DNA of 64,000 nt from Murinocardiopsis flavida (GCF_003014485.1 NZ_PYGA01000002.1:372001-436000), one strand, 5' to 3'. Counted from the first letter of the stretch, positions 25,353-33,738 are shown. The notes: a model not told the origin generated them from the letters alone. Numbers and translations are program-made.

Positions 25353-26501
25353 TCAGTCCGATGCGGAAGAGGCGTACGGAGCAGGCGCGACGGGCTGCAC
25401 GGGCGACGCCGGCCCGGCGGGCGGCCCGGCCGGGCCGCGGAAGGTGGCGCGGTAGGCGCTCGGCGACACGCCGAGCGCGGCGTGCAGGTGCTGACGGAGC
25501 GAGACCGCCGTCCCGAATCCGACCTCCGCCGCGACCCGTTCAACGGGCATGTCGGTCTCCTCCAGGAGCAGGCGGGCGCGTTCGACGCGCTCGCGCGTCA
25601 GCCACTGCACCGGGGAGACCCCCGACTCCTCGCGGAACCGGCGGGTGAACGTCCGCACGCTCATGGCCTCCTTGGCGGCGAGTTCGCGCAGGGTGAGGGG
25701 CCGGCCGAGATGGCGCAGCGCCCACTCGCGCGCGGCGCCCGTCGAGGACATGCGCGGTTCGGGAACGGGGCGGCGGATGAACTGCGCCTGACCGCCCTCG
25801 CGGTGCGGCGACACCACCGTGCCGCGGGCGACCTCGTTGGCGACAGCGGCGCCGTGGTCGCAGCGGATCATGTGCAGGCACAGGTCGATCCCCGAGGCGA
25901 CCCCGGCGGCGGTGAGGACGCCGCCCTCGTCCGTGTAAAGGACATCGGGGTCGAGATCGACGGCCGGGTACAGGGCGCGGAACTGCTCGGCGGAGCGCCA
26001 GTGGGTCGTCGCCCGGCGCCCGTCGAGCAGGCCGACCGCGGCGAGCACGAACGAGCCCGTGCAGATGGACGCCACCCGTGTGCCGGGGCGGATCCGCGCG
26101 AACGCCTCGGCGAGCGGGGCGCTGGGGCGGCCGTCCACGGTGGGCTCGTAGTCCTCGTCGGAGGCGGGGACGACCACGGTGTCGGCCTCGGCCAGGAGTT
26201 CGGGGCCGTGCGCGACGTTGATGGTGATGTCGGCGTCGGTGCGGATCTCACCGGGGGCGAGCGCGCAGGTCAGCACCTCGTACAGCGGGTCGCCGACGGG
26301 CGGGTCGGTGGTGGGTGGTGCGGTGGTGCGCGGCGTGCCGGCGGACCGGGTGCCGGTGGGTGGAGCGCCGGTGGGCGGGGATCCGGTGAGCGGGCGCGCC
26401 TGGCTGAAGAGCCGGTGGACGATGCCCATCTCGATGGGCAGCAGCCCGTGCCGGACCAGGACCGCCACCCGGTGCCGACCGTCATGCGCGAAAGCAGCCA
26501 T
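25353..26501 (-). CDS. GlxA-type transcription regulator (DJ-1/PfpI + AraC HTH)
   Basis: A 382-residue regulator. The N-terminal DJ-1/PfpI-like domain contains SICTGSFVLAAVGLLDGRRATTHW (about residues 140-165), and the C-terminal AraC HTH pair contains LRELAAKEAMSVRTFTRRFREE and ERVAAEVGFGTAVSLRQHLHAALGVSPSAYR. An unusual Pro/Thr-rich insert of some 30 residues (encoded near 26295-26396) interrupts the first domain. The start at 26501 fits the family; frames extending to 26678 have no support. It is divergent from the quinone oxidoreductase gene at 26652 and may control it. Confidence 0.88.
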   Translation of the reverse strand: MAAFAHDGRHRVAVLVRHGLLPIEMGIVHRLFSQARPLTGSPPTGAPPTGTRSAGTPRTTAPPTTDPPVGDPLYEVLTCALAPGEIRTDADITINVAHGPELLAEADTVVVPASDEDYEPTVDGRPSAPLAEAFARIRPGTRVASICTGSFVLAAVGLLDGRRATTHWRSAEQFRALYPAVDLDPDVLYTDEGGVLTAAGVASGIDLCLHMIRCDHGAAVANEVARGTVVSPHREGGQAQFIRRPVPEPRMSSTGAAREWALRHLGRPLTLRELAAKEAMSVRTFTRRFREESGVSPVQWLTRERVERARLLLEETDMPVERVAAEVGFGTAVSLRQHLHAALGVSPSAYRATFRGPAGPPAGPASPVQPVAPAPYASSASD

Positions 26502-26651
26502 GCCCACCACCCTATGGCCTGATTCTTTTCCATGTTGTCTTTCCGGCCACTCGTCTGGCGCGACCGCTCCCGGCATGCTCGACGGCAGAGTCACCGAACG
26601 GCCGCACGACCGGCACGAACGCACCCCCGGACGAAGGATGAGGAGCCCACC

Positions 26652-27434
26652 ATGAAGGTGCTGTGGATATTCGCCCACCCCGAGCAGCGGTCACTGAGCG
26701 GCGCGCTGCGCGACGACGGCATCCGCACCCTGCGCGACAACGGGCACGAGGTCCGGGAGTCCGACCTGTACGCCATGCGGTGGAACCCCGTCGTGGACGG
26801 CGGCGACTTCGCGCACGACCCCGCGGAGCGGCTGGTGGTCGGCGACGTGTCCGAACGCGCCTACGCGGCAGGGCGGCTGAGCGGCGACATCCGCGCGGAG
26901 CAGGAGAAGATCGCCTGGGCCGACACCCTCGTCCTCCAGTTCCCGCTGTGGTGGTACAGCATGCCGGCCATCCTGAAGGGGTGGTTCGACCGGACCTTCG
27001 TGAAGGGCTTCGCGTTCGGGGTCACCGACCCGCACACCGGGCAGACCCTCCGCTACGGCGAAGGCATGCTCGCGGGCAAGCGCGCGATGGTCGTCGTCAC
27101 CGCCGGTGCCCGCGAGTCGAGCCTCGGGCCGCGCGGTGTCAACGGCGAACTCAACGACCTGCTGTTCCCCCTCCAGCACGGGACGCTCTGGTACGCGGGG
27201 ATCGCCGTCGTCCCCCCGCTGCTGGTGCACGGCGCCGACCGCGCCACGGCCGACGACTACACGTCCTCGCGTGCGCGCCTGCGCGAACGCCTCACCGCCC
27301 TGCCGACCGCCGCGCCCATCCCGTTCCGCACGCAGAACGGCGGCGACTACGACGCGGACCTCGTCCTGCGCCCCCACCTCGCGCCGCACGGCTCCGGCCC
27401 GGCCGTGCACAGCGCCGTGCCCGCGCCGGGGTGA
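26652..27434 (+). CDS. NAD(P)H quinone oxidoreductase (flavodoxin-like fold)
   Basis: A 260-residue FAD-dependent enzyme of the NQO1/MdaB/KefF group. It opens MKVLWIFAHPEQRSLSGALR, the flavin phosphate-binding start, and carries LVLQFPLWWYSMPAILKGWFDR, the diagnostic motif, near residue 95, then KRAMVVVTAGA. Such enzymes reduce quinones by two electrons to avoid radical cycling. The ATG at 26652 has AGGAG 8 bases upstream. The divergent GlxA-type regulator is its likely controller. Confidence 0.92.
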   Translation: MKVLWIFAHPEQRSLSGALRDDGIRTLRDNGHEVRESDLYAMRWNPVVDGGDFAHDPAERLVVGDVSERAYAAGRLSGDIRAEQEKIAWADTLVLQFPLWWYSMPAILKGWFDRTFVKGFAFGVTDPHTGQTLRYGEGMLAGKRAMVVVTAGARESSLGPRGVNGELNDLLFPLQHGTLWYAGIAVVPPLLVHGADRATADDYTSSRARLRERLTALPTAAPIPFRTQNGGDYDADLVLRPHLAPHGSGPAVHSAVPAPG

Positions 27435-27881
27435 CGGATAGGGGGTGCGGCGGGACGACGGGGGTGCGGCGGAGCGACGGACGGGGGCGCGGCGAGACGG
27501 CCGATTCCCGGGCGCGAATCGCGATGCGGCCAATCATGATCGACAATTCAGATGATCTCCACCATTCCCCCGACGGCCACCCAGCAGCCGTTGTTTCCCA
27601 CCTCGCGAAATGGACGCGACAAGCATCCATTTCCTCACACACCACGCGCGGCGAGCGCGGAACCCGGCCCTCCCCGATCCCTCCCGCACCCCCGATCACC
27701 CCAGCATTATCGCTGGCCAGGGTTGGCCATGTGTATTGCCCGCCGATCGAAGCGGATGGATCGTCCTCTGTACCGAACGTTCCGCGAATTCTTACCCTCA
27801 ACCGGATCCGCATTCTCGTGCCGCCTTGCACCCGCAATGCCAGGCGGTCCATTGATCATTGCGCGAACCGGGGAATGGATC
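27435..27881. promoter_or_regulatory. 447-bp low-GC control region before the peroxidase gene
   Basis: This stretch has visibly more A/T than its surroundings (for example GATCATGATCGACAATTCAG near 27535) and carries no family-like ORF. Longer upstream starts for the peroxidase (27552) give residues of no recognisable kind. It probably holds the peroxidase promoter. I cannot point to a specific site. Confidence 0.4.
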
Positions 27882-29354
27882 ATGATGGATCGCAAAGGCG
27901 CAGATCGCCGCAGAGGGCCCCTCCGCGGCCACGGGTCCGTGCCCCGAGGGCTCGACCACGTGCCCGGGTCGAAACTCGACGAAGGGCGTTTCGGCCGGAT
28001 GTTCCGGCGGCTTCGGCCGTTCGTCCCGGACAAGGAGCTCATCGAGTCGATCGCCACCGCGATGGCCGACACACCGCCCGCCGAACCCGCCCGCGACAAC
28101 CCGCGGATCCCGGCCGGCTACACCTACCTCGGCCAGTTCATCGACCACGACATCACGTTCGACCCCACGTCCATCACCGACCGCCGCAACGACCCCGACG
28201 CCCTGACCAACTTCCGCACACCGCGGTTCGACCTCGACAACGTCTACGGCAGCGGGCCCGCCGACCAGCCCTACCTGTACAACAGCGCCAACCCCGGCCA
28301 CCTCCTCGTCGGCAGGCACGACGACGAGTTCGACCTGCCGCGCAACGGGCAAGGGACCGCCATCATCGGCGACCCCCGCAACGACGAGAACATCATCGTC
28401 AGCCAGCTCCACCTGACCATGATGTTCTTCCACAACAAGGTCATGGAGCGCCTGGCGGAGCTGCCCGTCACCAAGGCACCCGGCGAGGACGACTTCACTG
28501 TCGCCCAGCGCGTGGTGCGCTGGCACTACCAGTGGATGGTCGTCCACGACTTCCTCAAGCTCATCGTCGGCGAAGCCACCCTGGCCGACGTCCTGCCGCG
28601 CAGGCCGCTCGTCGCCGGCGGGGAGCCGGTGGAGCGGCCCAACCTGTGCTTCTACAACTGGCGGAACCAGCCGTTCATGCCGGTGGAGTTCGCGGCGGCC
28701 GCGTACCGGTTCGGGCACTCGATGATCCGCAGCGGCTACAAGTTCAACACCACGGTGCCGCCGCTGCCCATCTTCACCAGCGAATCGATCAGCGACCCCA
28801 ACACCGACCCGCTGTCCCACCTCGGCGGCTTCCGGACGCTGCCGCCGCTGTGGCAGATCGAATGGGCCCGGCTCTTCGCGCTGCACGGCAAGAAGGACAA
28901 CGGGGTGCAGGTCGCCGCGAGCCGGCGGATCGACACCAAGATCGCCCCGCCGCTGCTGGCGCTGCCCCCCGAGGTCGCACCGGACGTCGCGTCCCTCGCC
29001 GCCCGCAACCTCACCCGCGGGGCGATGCTGCGGCTGCCGTCGGGCCAGGACGTCTCCCGTGCCATGGGGGTCAGGCCCCTCAGCGCCGCGGAACTCGGCA
29101 TGCCCGAGCCGGGACCCGCACCGCTCTGGTACTACGTCCTGCGCGAGGCCGAGGTCAGGAACAAGGGCGAGCACCTGGGGCCGGTCGGCGGGCGCATCGT
29201 CGCCGAGGTGTTCGTCGGCCTGCTGGCCGCCGACCCCTCCTCCTACCTGCGCAACGATCCGTCGTGGATCCCGTTCCTCCCATCGAGCGTCCCCGGCGAC
29301 TTCACCATGTCCGACCTCATCACCTTCTCCGGCTTCGGCCTGGACCCCGTCTAG
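27882..29354 (+). CDS. Animal-type haem peroxidase family protein
   Basis: A 490-residue member of the peroxidase-cyclooxygenase superfamily. YLGQFIDHDITFDPTS near residue 90 contains the distal His with its Asp, and AYRFGHSMIRSGY near 275 holds the proximal haem His. Between them, the family's helices LTMMFFHNKVMERLAE and VRWHYQWMVVHDFLK are clear. There is no signal peptide. Bacterial members oxidise halides, phenols or fatty acids with peroxide; the substrate here is unknown. GGGGAA lies seven bases before the ATG at 27882. A strong terminator follows. Confidence 0.9.
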   Translation: MMDRKGADRRRGPLRGHGSVPRGLDHVPGSKLDEGRFGRMFRRLRPFVPDKELIESIATAMADTPPAEPARDNPRIPAGYTYLGQFIDHDITFDPTSITDRRNDPDALTNFRTPRFDLDNVYGSGPADQPYLYNSANPGHLLVGRHDDEFDLPRNGQGTAIIGDPRNDENIIVSQLHLTMMFFHNKVMERLAELPVTKAPGEDDFTVAQRVVRWHYQWMVVHDFLKLIVGEATLADVLPRRPLVAGGEPVERPNLCFYNWRNQPFMPVEFAAAAYRFGHSMIRSGYKFNTTVPPLPIFTSESISDPNTDPLSHLGGFRTLPPLWQIEWARLFALHGKKDNGVQVAASRRIDTKIAPPLLALPPEVAPDVASLAARNLTRGAMLRLPSGQDVSRAMGVRPLSAAELGMPEPGPAPLWYYVLREAEVRNKGEHLGPVGGRIVAEVFVGLLAADPSSYLRNDPSWIPFLPSSVPGDFTMSDLITFSGFGLDPV

Positions 29355-29362
29355 CCGACCGG

Positions 29363-29397
29363 TGACGGCCCGCCACCGGAGAGAGGGCGGGCCGTCA
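29363..29397 (+). terminator. Terminator after the peroxidase gene
   Basis: TGACGGCCCGCC and GGCGGGCCGTCA form a perfect 12-bp stem with an 11-base loop, nine bases past the TAG stop. Confidence 0.75.
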
Positions 29398-29532
29398 GTC
29401 GCGGGGAGGGAGCACGAACGGCCTGGTGCAGCCGGGCGGCACTGCGGCCCGACGCGACCCGGCATCCCGGTACGCTCCGGCGCATCCCGGCGTCCTAAGG
29501 CGGCCCGGCGACCTCCACGAACACGTCCCCGC

Positions 29533-29712
29533 GCGTGCGGGCAATGCCGTTGATTCAGTGGGCAACGGAGTGCTCGTGAACTCTCGTGCAGACAGAGGTT
29601 GCCGTCGCGATTGCGAAGCATCCGCGACGGCAACCCACCCCCTTCACCCAAGGACACCGGGGCCGTCGAAAACACCCTCGCCCCCCGTTGATTCAACGGC
29701 ATTGCGCGTGCG
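29533..29712. repeat. Nested inverted repeats in a gene-free stretch
   Basis: The outer inverted pair centres on AATGCCGTTGA (29543-29553) and its complement TCAACGGCATT (29693-29703), each joined to a CGCGTGCGGG-like block. Inside lies a perfect 13-bp stem, GGTTGCCGTCGCG (29597-29609) with CGCGACGGCAACC (29623-29635), loop 13. No gene fits here. AATGCCGTTGA-like words recur in gaps at 47670 and 50378. It may be a small MITE-like element or RNA structure. Confidence 0.55.
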
Positions 29713-29760
29713 GGGAGCACCGCTTCGGCGGCACGGTCGCGGCCGCCGTACTGTGGCAGG

Positions 29761-30633
29761 GTGACCGTGGCCGCCGACCAGATGTCCGCCGCTCTGGCGC
29801 CGTACCTGGCGACGATGGACGCGTACGACCTCGGGCCGGGCCCGGTCGGCGTCCATCGCGGGCTGCCCTCGTCCACGGTGTCGATCACCATCCCCGCGGG
29901 CGACGCGTTCGAGGTCGAATGGGTCGACCGGTCCGGTTCGCCCACTCGGCTCCACGGTGTCGTGGCCGGGCTCCACCTGGACGCGGCCGAACTGAGGCAA
30001 GTGGGATGCACTCGCGGCGTGTACTTGACGCTCAGCCCGTTGGGCGCCAGTGCGCTGCTGGGGCTTCCGGCGTCGGCGCTGGCCGGGCACGCCGTCGACC
30101 TCGCCGACGTCGCCCCGGCGCTGGCGGACCTGCCGGAACGCCTGGCGGCCTGCCGCACCTGGCCGCAGCGTCGCGCACTCGTCGAACGCTCCCTGCTCAC
30201 CGGCCTGTCCCGGCACGGCGAACACGCCGACCACCGCGAACTGCGGGCCGCGCTCGCCGCCCTGTCCGGAACCACCCGGGTGCAGGAGGCGGCCCGGCTG
30301 CTCGGATACTCGCGGCGACGCCTGAGCACCGCGGTCCGCAACGAGTTCGGGGTGACACCGAAGGAGTACCAGCGGCTCGTCCGCTTCGAGACGGCCCGGG
30401 GCCGGCTCGCGGCCACCGATGCCGGAGGGGGCGGAAGGGTCGGAGAGATCGGAGCGGACGGTCTCGCGGCGGTCGCCGCCGCGTCCGGATTCGCCGACCA
30501 GGCGCACTTCACCCGGGAGTGGCGGGCCATGGCCGGGTGCACCCCCACCGAATGGCTGCGCACCGAGGGCCCGGCAGCGCAGGGCCCGTCACCCGACGAG
30601 CAGCCGCCAGGCGAGGACCGCGCATCCGGCTGA
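29761..30633 (+). CDS. AraC-family transcription regulator
   Basis: A 290-residue regulator with an N-terminal sensing domain of about 150 residues and a C-terminal HTH pair. The first HTH is VQEAARLLGYSRRRLSTAVRNEFG followed by VTPKEYQRLVRFETARGRL; the second includes VAAASGFADQAHFTREWRAMAGCTPTEWL. The last 15 residues (PPGEDRASG) are encoded by the first copy of a 37-bp tandem repeat and look added. GTG at 29761 is the start. The VOC gene downstream may be its target. Confidence 0.88.
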   Translation: MTVAADQMSAALAPYLATMDAYDLGPGPVGVHRGLPSSTVSITIPAGDAFEVEWVDRSGSPTRLHGVVAGLHLDAAELRQVGCTRGVYLTLSPLGASALLGLPASALAGHAVDLADVAPALADLPERLAACRTWPQRRALVERSLLTGLSRHGEHADHRELRAALAALSGTTRVQEAARLLGYSRRRLSTAVRNEFGVTPKEYQRLVRFETARGRLAATDAGGGGRVGEIGADGLAAVAAASGFADQAHFTREWRAMAGCTPTEWLRTEGPAAQGPSPDEQPPGEDRASG

Positions 30634-30754
30634 CGTCCGGCCGCCGGGCAAGGATCGCGCTTCCGGCTGGCGACCGACCACCAGGCGAGGACCGTACGTC
30701 CTTCTGACGTCCGGCCGCCGGGCGAAGAACGCGCACCCGGTTGACGACCGGTGC
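30607..30754. repeat. Four tandem copies of a 37-bp unit
   Basis: Units start at 30607, 30644, 30681 and 30718 with exact 37-base spacing. Each has the form CC(A/G)GGCGAGGA-CGCGC-TCCGGCTGACG-CCGGCCG with a few differences. The first copy overlaps the end of the AraC-family CDS; the other three lie in the gap before the next gene. Alternate units are most alike, hinting at duplication of a pair. Confidence 0.8.
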
Positions 30755-30814
30755 AGGCCGGGTGCGTTCCCAAATCTTCAATACCCCGCCGCGGCCCGAT
30801 CCCATGATGGGTTC

Positions 30815-31207
30815 ATGACTCCGACCCACATGTCCCCTCGCCTCATCGTGTCCGACCCTGACGAGGCGGCGAAGTTCTACCAGGACGCCCTCGGCGCCGA
30901 GGAAGAGTTCCGTTCCCCGCCGAAGGACGAGGGCCCGCCCACCATCGTTGCCCACCGCATCGGCGATTCGTCCTTCCGCGTCTCGCCGGCCGTCTCCTCG
31001 TGGGGGTGGCTCTCGACAGGGGACCTCGGCGGCTCCGCGGTCCTCCTCGAAATCGAGGTGGCCGACCCGGACGCGGTCGGCGAACGCATGATCGCCCACG
31101 GCGCCGAGGTGGTCGTTCCGATCGAGAACCGGCCCTACGGCAAGCGCTCGGGCCGCATCCGCGACCCATTCGGCCACCTGTGGATCATCACCGGCGAACT
31201 CCGCTGA
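30815..31207 (+). CDS. VOC-superfamily (glyoxalase-like) protein
   Basis: A 130-residue PhnB-like single-domain VOC protein: SPRLIVSDPDEAAKFYQDALGAEE at the start, EVADPDAVGERMIAHGAEVV in the middle and RDPFGHLWIITGEL at the end, with His-Leu-Trp where metal-dependent members have a ligand. Function is probably binding or turnover of a small toxic compound. ATG at 30815, weak ribosome site (GATGGG). It follows the AraC-family gene on the same strand. Confidence 0.85.
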   Translation: MTPTHMSPRLIVSDPDEAAKFYQDALGAEEEFRSPPKDEGPPTIVAHRIGDSSFRVSPAVSSWGWLSTGDLGGSAVLLEIEVADPDAVGERMIAHGAEVVVPIENRPYGKRSGRIRDPFGHLWIITGELR

Positions 31208-31461
31208 ACCAGCACACCCGCGCCATGACCGGCGAACCCGGTGACCCAGCCACATCGACGTCCACCAGATCGATGGCCGCAGACGCCTCGATCCTCCACG
31301 GACCTCCACGGCAGCAGTAGTACAGGGCGCGGTGTCGGAAGTCGGGGTACAGGCGCGGTGCCGGGTGGCAGCAGTACCGGAGTAGCGCAGGGAGAGCGTG
31401 CGCCCCGGATCTCTTCCCGGGCGCACAGCCGTCGCCCCGGCAAGGCCCAAGAGACGCGCCC

Positions 31462-31677
31462 CTAATCCCCTCGGGGCTCCTGCTCCGGCTCCTTCGGTTC
31501 GGGGTCTGCCTTGGCCGTACTGGAGAAAATGATGGGCAGCATGATGCCGCCGATGGCGCTTCCAATGATGATCCCCATGGGGATGTCGTCGATCATCACC
31601 CCGATGAACATCCCGGCGACGACTCCTGCGAACAGCGCGACGGGAAAACTCGCGAGCGGGTTCGACTTCTCCGACAT
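31462..31677 (-). CDS. Small membrane protein
   Basis: A 71-residue protein with two hydrophobic glycine-rich helices (FPVALFAGVVAGMFIGVMI and PMGIIIGSAIGGIMLPIIF) and an acidic, Pro-rich tail (PEPKEPEQEPRGD). The helices resemble glycine-zipper membrane proteins. GAAAGGA lies nine bases before the ATG. A 44-base near-perfect palindrome sits 63 bp upstream of its start and may control it. Function unknown. Confidence 0.75.
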   Translation of the reverse strand: MSEKSNPLASFPVALFAGVVAGMFIGVMIDDIPMGIIIGSAIGGIMLPIIFSSTAKADPEPKEPEQEPRGD

Positions 31678-31739
31678 TCGGCAGATCCTTTCGTCCGCCA
31701 CCAGCATGACGCAGCCACGACCCGCAGAGCAGTCGTCAT

Positions 31740-31783
31740 GGTCACCCACACCACATGACAAGTGTCATGTGATGTGGGTGACC
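31740..31783. promoter_or_regulatory. 44-bp near-perfect palindrome
   Basis: Arms 31740-31760 and 31763-31783 (GGTCACCCACACCACATGACA and its complement) match at 20 of 21 positions with only two bases between. The central ACATGACA..TGTCATGT is a good dimeric operator shape. It lies upstream of the small membrane gene and 14 bp from the leader-distal end of CRISPR array 1. Confidence 0.7.
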
Positions 31784-31797
31784 AGCCCCTCAACAAT

Positions 31798-32006
31798 CAA
31801 CCCACCCCGCACCAGCGGGGAGCACCCGCGGGGCGTTTGGACGCCGCCGTGCAGGAGGGGTCCATCCCCGCGCGTGCGGGGAGCACGGGTTCACCAGCAG
31901 CAGTACGTTCGCCACCCAGGGTCCATCCCCGCGCGCGCGGGGAGCACCGCCTGGTGCCCGCCTACTTCTCCCCCAGCGCCGGTCCATCCCCGCGCGCGGG
32001 GAGCAC
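31798..32006 (-). CRISPR. CRISPR array 1, type I-E-like repeat, 4 repeats and 3 spacers
   Basis: Repeats of 28 bases start at 31798 (degenerate), 31859, 31920 and 31981, with spacers of exactly 33 bases. The repeat begins GGTCCATCCCC and ends GGGGAGCAC around a palindromic CCCCGCGCGTGCGGGG core. The last copy lacks two bases. By comparison with known I-E repeats the array is read on the minus strand. The degenerate copy at 31798 is then the leader-distal end, and the more A/T-rich stretch after 32006 is the leader. No cas gene is in the window. The repeat differs from that of array 2. Confidence 0.93.
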
Positions 32007-32272
32007 TCTTGTTGACTTCGAACGCTACCGCGACGCACCCCCGATTCTGACCACTTCTCGAAAAACGGAAACTGGCATCCACACCACACAAATCACCCGA
32101 ACGAGCACTGAGAACTACGAGACTCATTCATCCGGAAACCGCAGAGTAGAGGACGCCGACGACAGCTCGTGCGGGTTGAAGGGTTCGTCGCCCAATCGGC
32201 ACGCTGCGCGATCAGCGTGAGGTTTTCATGGACGCGCTGACAGCGTGTGCATGGGCGTCATAGCCTGTCGCC
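32007..32272. promoter_or_regulatory. Probable CRISPR-1 leader and small-gene promoter region
   Basis: The stretch right of array 1 contains A-rich patches (CTCGAAAAACGGAAACTGG near 32056), as expected of a leader read leftward. Nearer the next gene are CACGCTG/CAGCGTG (32200-32219) and CGCTGACAGCG (32235-32245), two overlapping-type palindromes that may be operators. Confidence 0.4.
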
Positions 32273-32431
32273 ATGGACGACATCGCCCCTACGCACGTCG
32301 ATGAACGGCGCCCCGACCCCAATTGCGTTCACTGCCACGGCTCCGGGGAACTGCTCGTACCCGAATTCGGAGAGGTAGGCGACTGCACGTGCAAATGGGC
32401 CCCGATCACTCCACACGCATCCGATAACTGA
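32273..32431 (+). CDS. Small CxxCxGxG zinc-ribbon-like protein
   Basis: A 52-residue protein, MDDIAPTHVDERRPDPN followed by CVHCHGSGELLV and later GDCTCKW. The CxxC-x-GSG knuckle plus CxC could bind one zinc, like the DnaJ-type zinc motif. Very short proteins of this kind often lie beside GntR regulators in actinomycetes. Its 3' end overlaps the broken GntR remnant on the other strand by 26 bases. Start ATG at 32273; no strong ribosome site. Confidence 0.6.
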   Translation: MDDIAPTHVDERRPDPNCVHCHGSGELLVPEFGEVGDCTCKWAPITPHASDN

Positions 32432-32636
32432 GCGTGTACCGATCCGCCGGGATCATGATGTCGGCCGCCTCGACCGCAAGATCGCCAGCGTAGAACGTCT
32501 GTTTGATCATCATGAGCGGGACACCGGGCGCCACGTCCAACCGCTGCGCCTCCTCCACCGTGGGCATGCGCCCTTCGACGTCCTCGTGGATGTCCGTTAC
32601 ACGGTGGCCGATGGCACGAAGAAGCCCTCGAACGCA
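32406..32636 (-). pseudogene. GntR-family regulator remnant (UTRA domain only)
   Basis: About 76 residues of a UTRA effector-binding domain remain: LLRAIGHRVTDIHEDVEGRM, PTVEEAQRLDVAPGVPLMMI and AADIMIPADRYTLSY. The N-terminal winged helix and the first half of the UTRA domain are missing. Upstream of about 32636 the frame loses all similarity and runs into the DUF397 gene. The XRE/DUF397 island appears to have replaced the front of this gene. Not expected to bind DNA. Confidence 0.75.
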
Positions 32637-32661
32637 TGTCCGAGGGCTACGGTCGCGGGGG

Positions 32662-32844
32662 TTACAACGCTCCGGATTTGGCCGCGGCGACCACTGCTGC
32701 CCACTGGGCCGACGGCACCGTGATGTGGCCGGCCTCGCGGTTCTGGGTGTCGCGCACCGCGATCTCGCTGGGGAACTCAGCGACCTCAACGCAGTTGCCG
32801 CCGTCGCTTCCGCTGTAGCTCGACTTGTGCCACTGCGTATTCAC
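32662..32844 (-). CDS. DUF397 protein
   Basis: A 60-residue DUF397 protein: WHKSSYSGSDGGNCVEVAEF, then IAVRDTQNREAGHITV and QWAAVVAAAKSG. In Streptomyces such proteins work as partners of the XRE/Scr1-type regulators coded beside them and can change development or antibiotic output. Here the ATG is five bases after the stop of the XRE gene, a tight operon. Confidence 0.93.
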   Translation of the reverse strand: MNTQWHKSSYSGSDGGNCVEVAEFPSEIAVRDTQNREAGHITVPSAQWAAVVAAAKSGAL

Positions 32845-32848
32845 GTGA

Positions 32849-33640
32849 TTACCCGTCTATGAGAGCTTTGATCTTCGCTGCTGAGGTTACCGTGTCGTCG
32901 GCTGCGCTCTGTGCCCCGCCAAACATGAGTGCAAGCGTCTCTATGTGTGTGCTTTCGGTTGTGGTCTCACCGCCCCATGCGTGCTCGCTGTAGGCGACGG
33001 TCGGTTGTTCGCGAAACGTGAGCAGTCGGAACGGCGAGATGCCGGGATGCATGCGCGTGTCGGCAGGCAGTAGCTGAAGCTGGATGCCGCCCTCCGCGAG
33101 TGAAAGGAGGTGCGCGAACTGTTCGAGCATGACGTCTGTACCGCCCACTCCGGTTCGCAGCACAACCTCATCCAGCACGAACCACGCCACGGGTCGTTGC
33201 TCCTTCGCGAGTACGGAACGACGTGCGGCTCTCGCGGCTACAAGCCTTCGGACTGTGTCGATACTCAGCCACGGGCGTCCCGATCGGATCAGTGCGTACG
33301 CGTAGGCGTCCGTCTGAAGCAAACCGGGCAGCAAGAACGGGTGGTACTCGCGAATGCTGGTTGCACTCTGCTCCATGAGGGCGACGTTGCGGAAGAAGTC
33401 AGGCGCATCAGGAGTGCTCACCTGCTCCAGGAATACTTGCAGGAGCCGCCCATCCGTTCCCAAAACGGCATCGATCGCTTCCACGACCGCTCTTGAGGGG
33501 GCGCGTGTTCCGCGTTGCAGCGCGCTGATCTGAGACCGCGAGTACCCGCAGGCCTTCGCTAGCTCGTGCTGTGTTTTGCCCCCAGCCTGACGTGCACGCC
33601 GAAGTTCTTCGCCGAACCTGCTCCATTGTGTTCCTTCCAT
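32849..33640 (-). CDS. XRE-family regulator of the Scr1 type (HTH + DUF5753)
   Basis: A 263-residue regulator. The N-terminal HTH (about residues 8-60) reads FGEELRRARQAGGKTQHELA, then YSRSQISALQRGTRAPSR; the C-terminal DUF5753 domain includes EYHPFLLPGLLQTDAYAYAL, near residue 100, and LLPADTRMHPGISPFRLLTF. It is the classical partner of the DUF397 protein downstream. Codon use is less GC-biased than neighbours, consistent with transfer. Pairs like this are known from whiJ/bldB-type development loci; the target here is unknown. Confidence 0.93.
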   Translation of the reverse strand: MEGTQWSRFGEELRRARQAGGKTQHELAKACGYSRSQISALQRGTRAPSRAVVEAIDAVLGTDGRLLQVFLEQVSTPDAPDFFRNVALMEQSATSIREYHPFLLPGLLQTDAYAYALIRSGRPWLSIDTVRRLVAARAARRSVLAKEQRPVAWFVLDEVVLRTGVGGTDVMLEQFAHLLSLAEGGIQLQLLPADTRMHPGISPFRLLTFREQPTVAYSEHAWGGETTTESTHIETLALMFGGAQSAADDTVTSAAKIKALIDG

Positions 33641-33738
33641 GACACAAATTGGAGCACAGAATGCGCCCCTTAGCTAGATCATGCGCCGAAACAGAGGAAG
33701 TCCTTGGCGTGGCAGATTTGGCGCACGAATGTAGCACT

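Noticed and set aside
27798-30773. A 991-codon open frame on the minus strand
   Set aside because: Spans the peroxidase and AraC genes antisense; no recognisable domain, and stems from the lack of stop codons in GC-rich DNA.
31762-32220. Open frame with repeating PRARGEH/PSPRAGST-like peptides
   Set aside because: The periodic peptide is CRISPR array 1 translated; repeats and 33-base spacers explain it fully.
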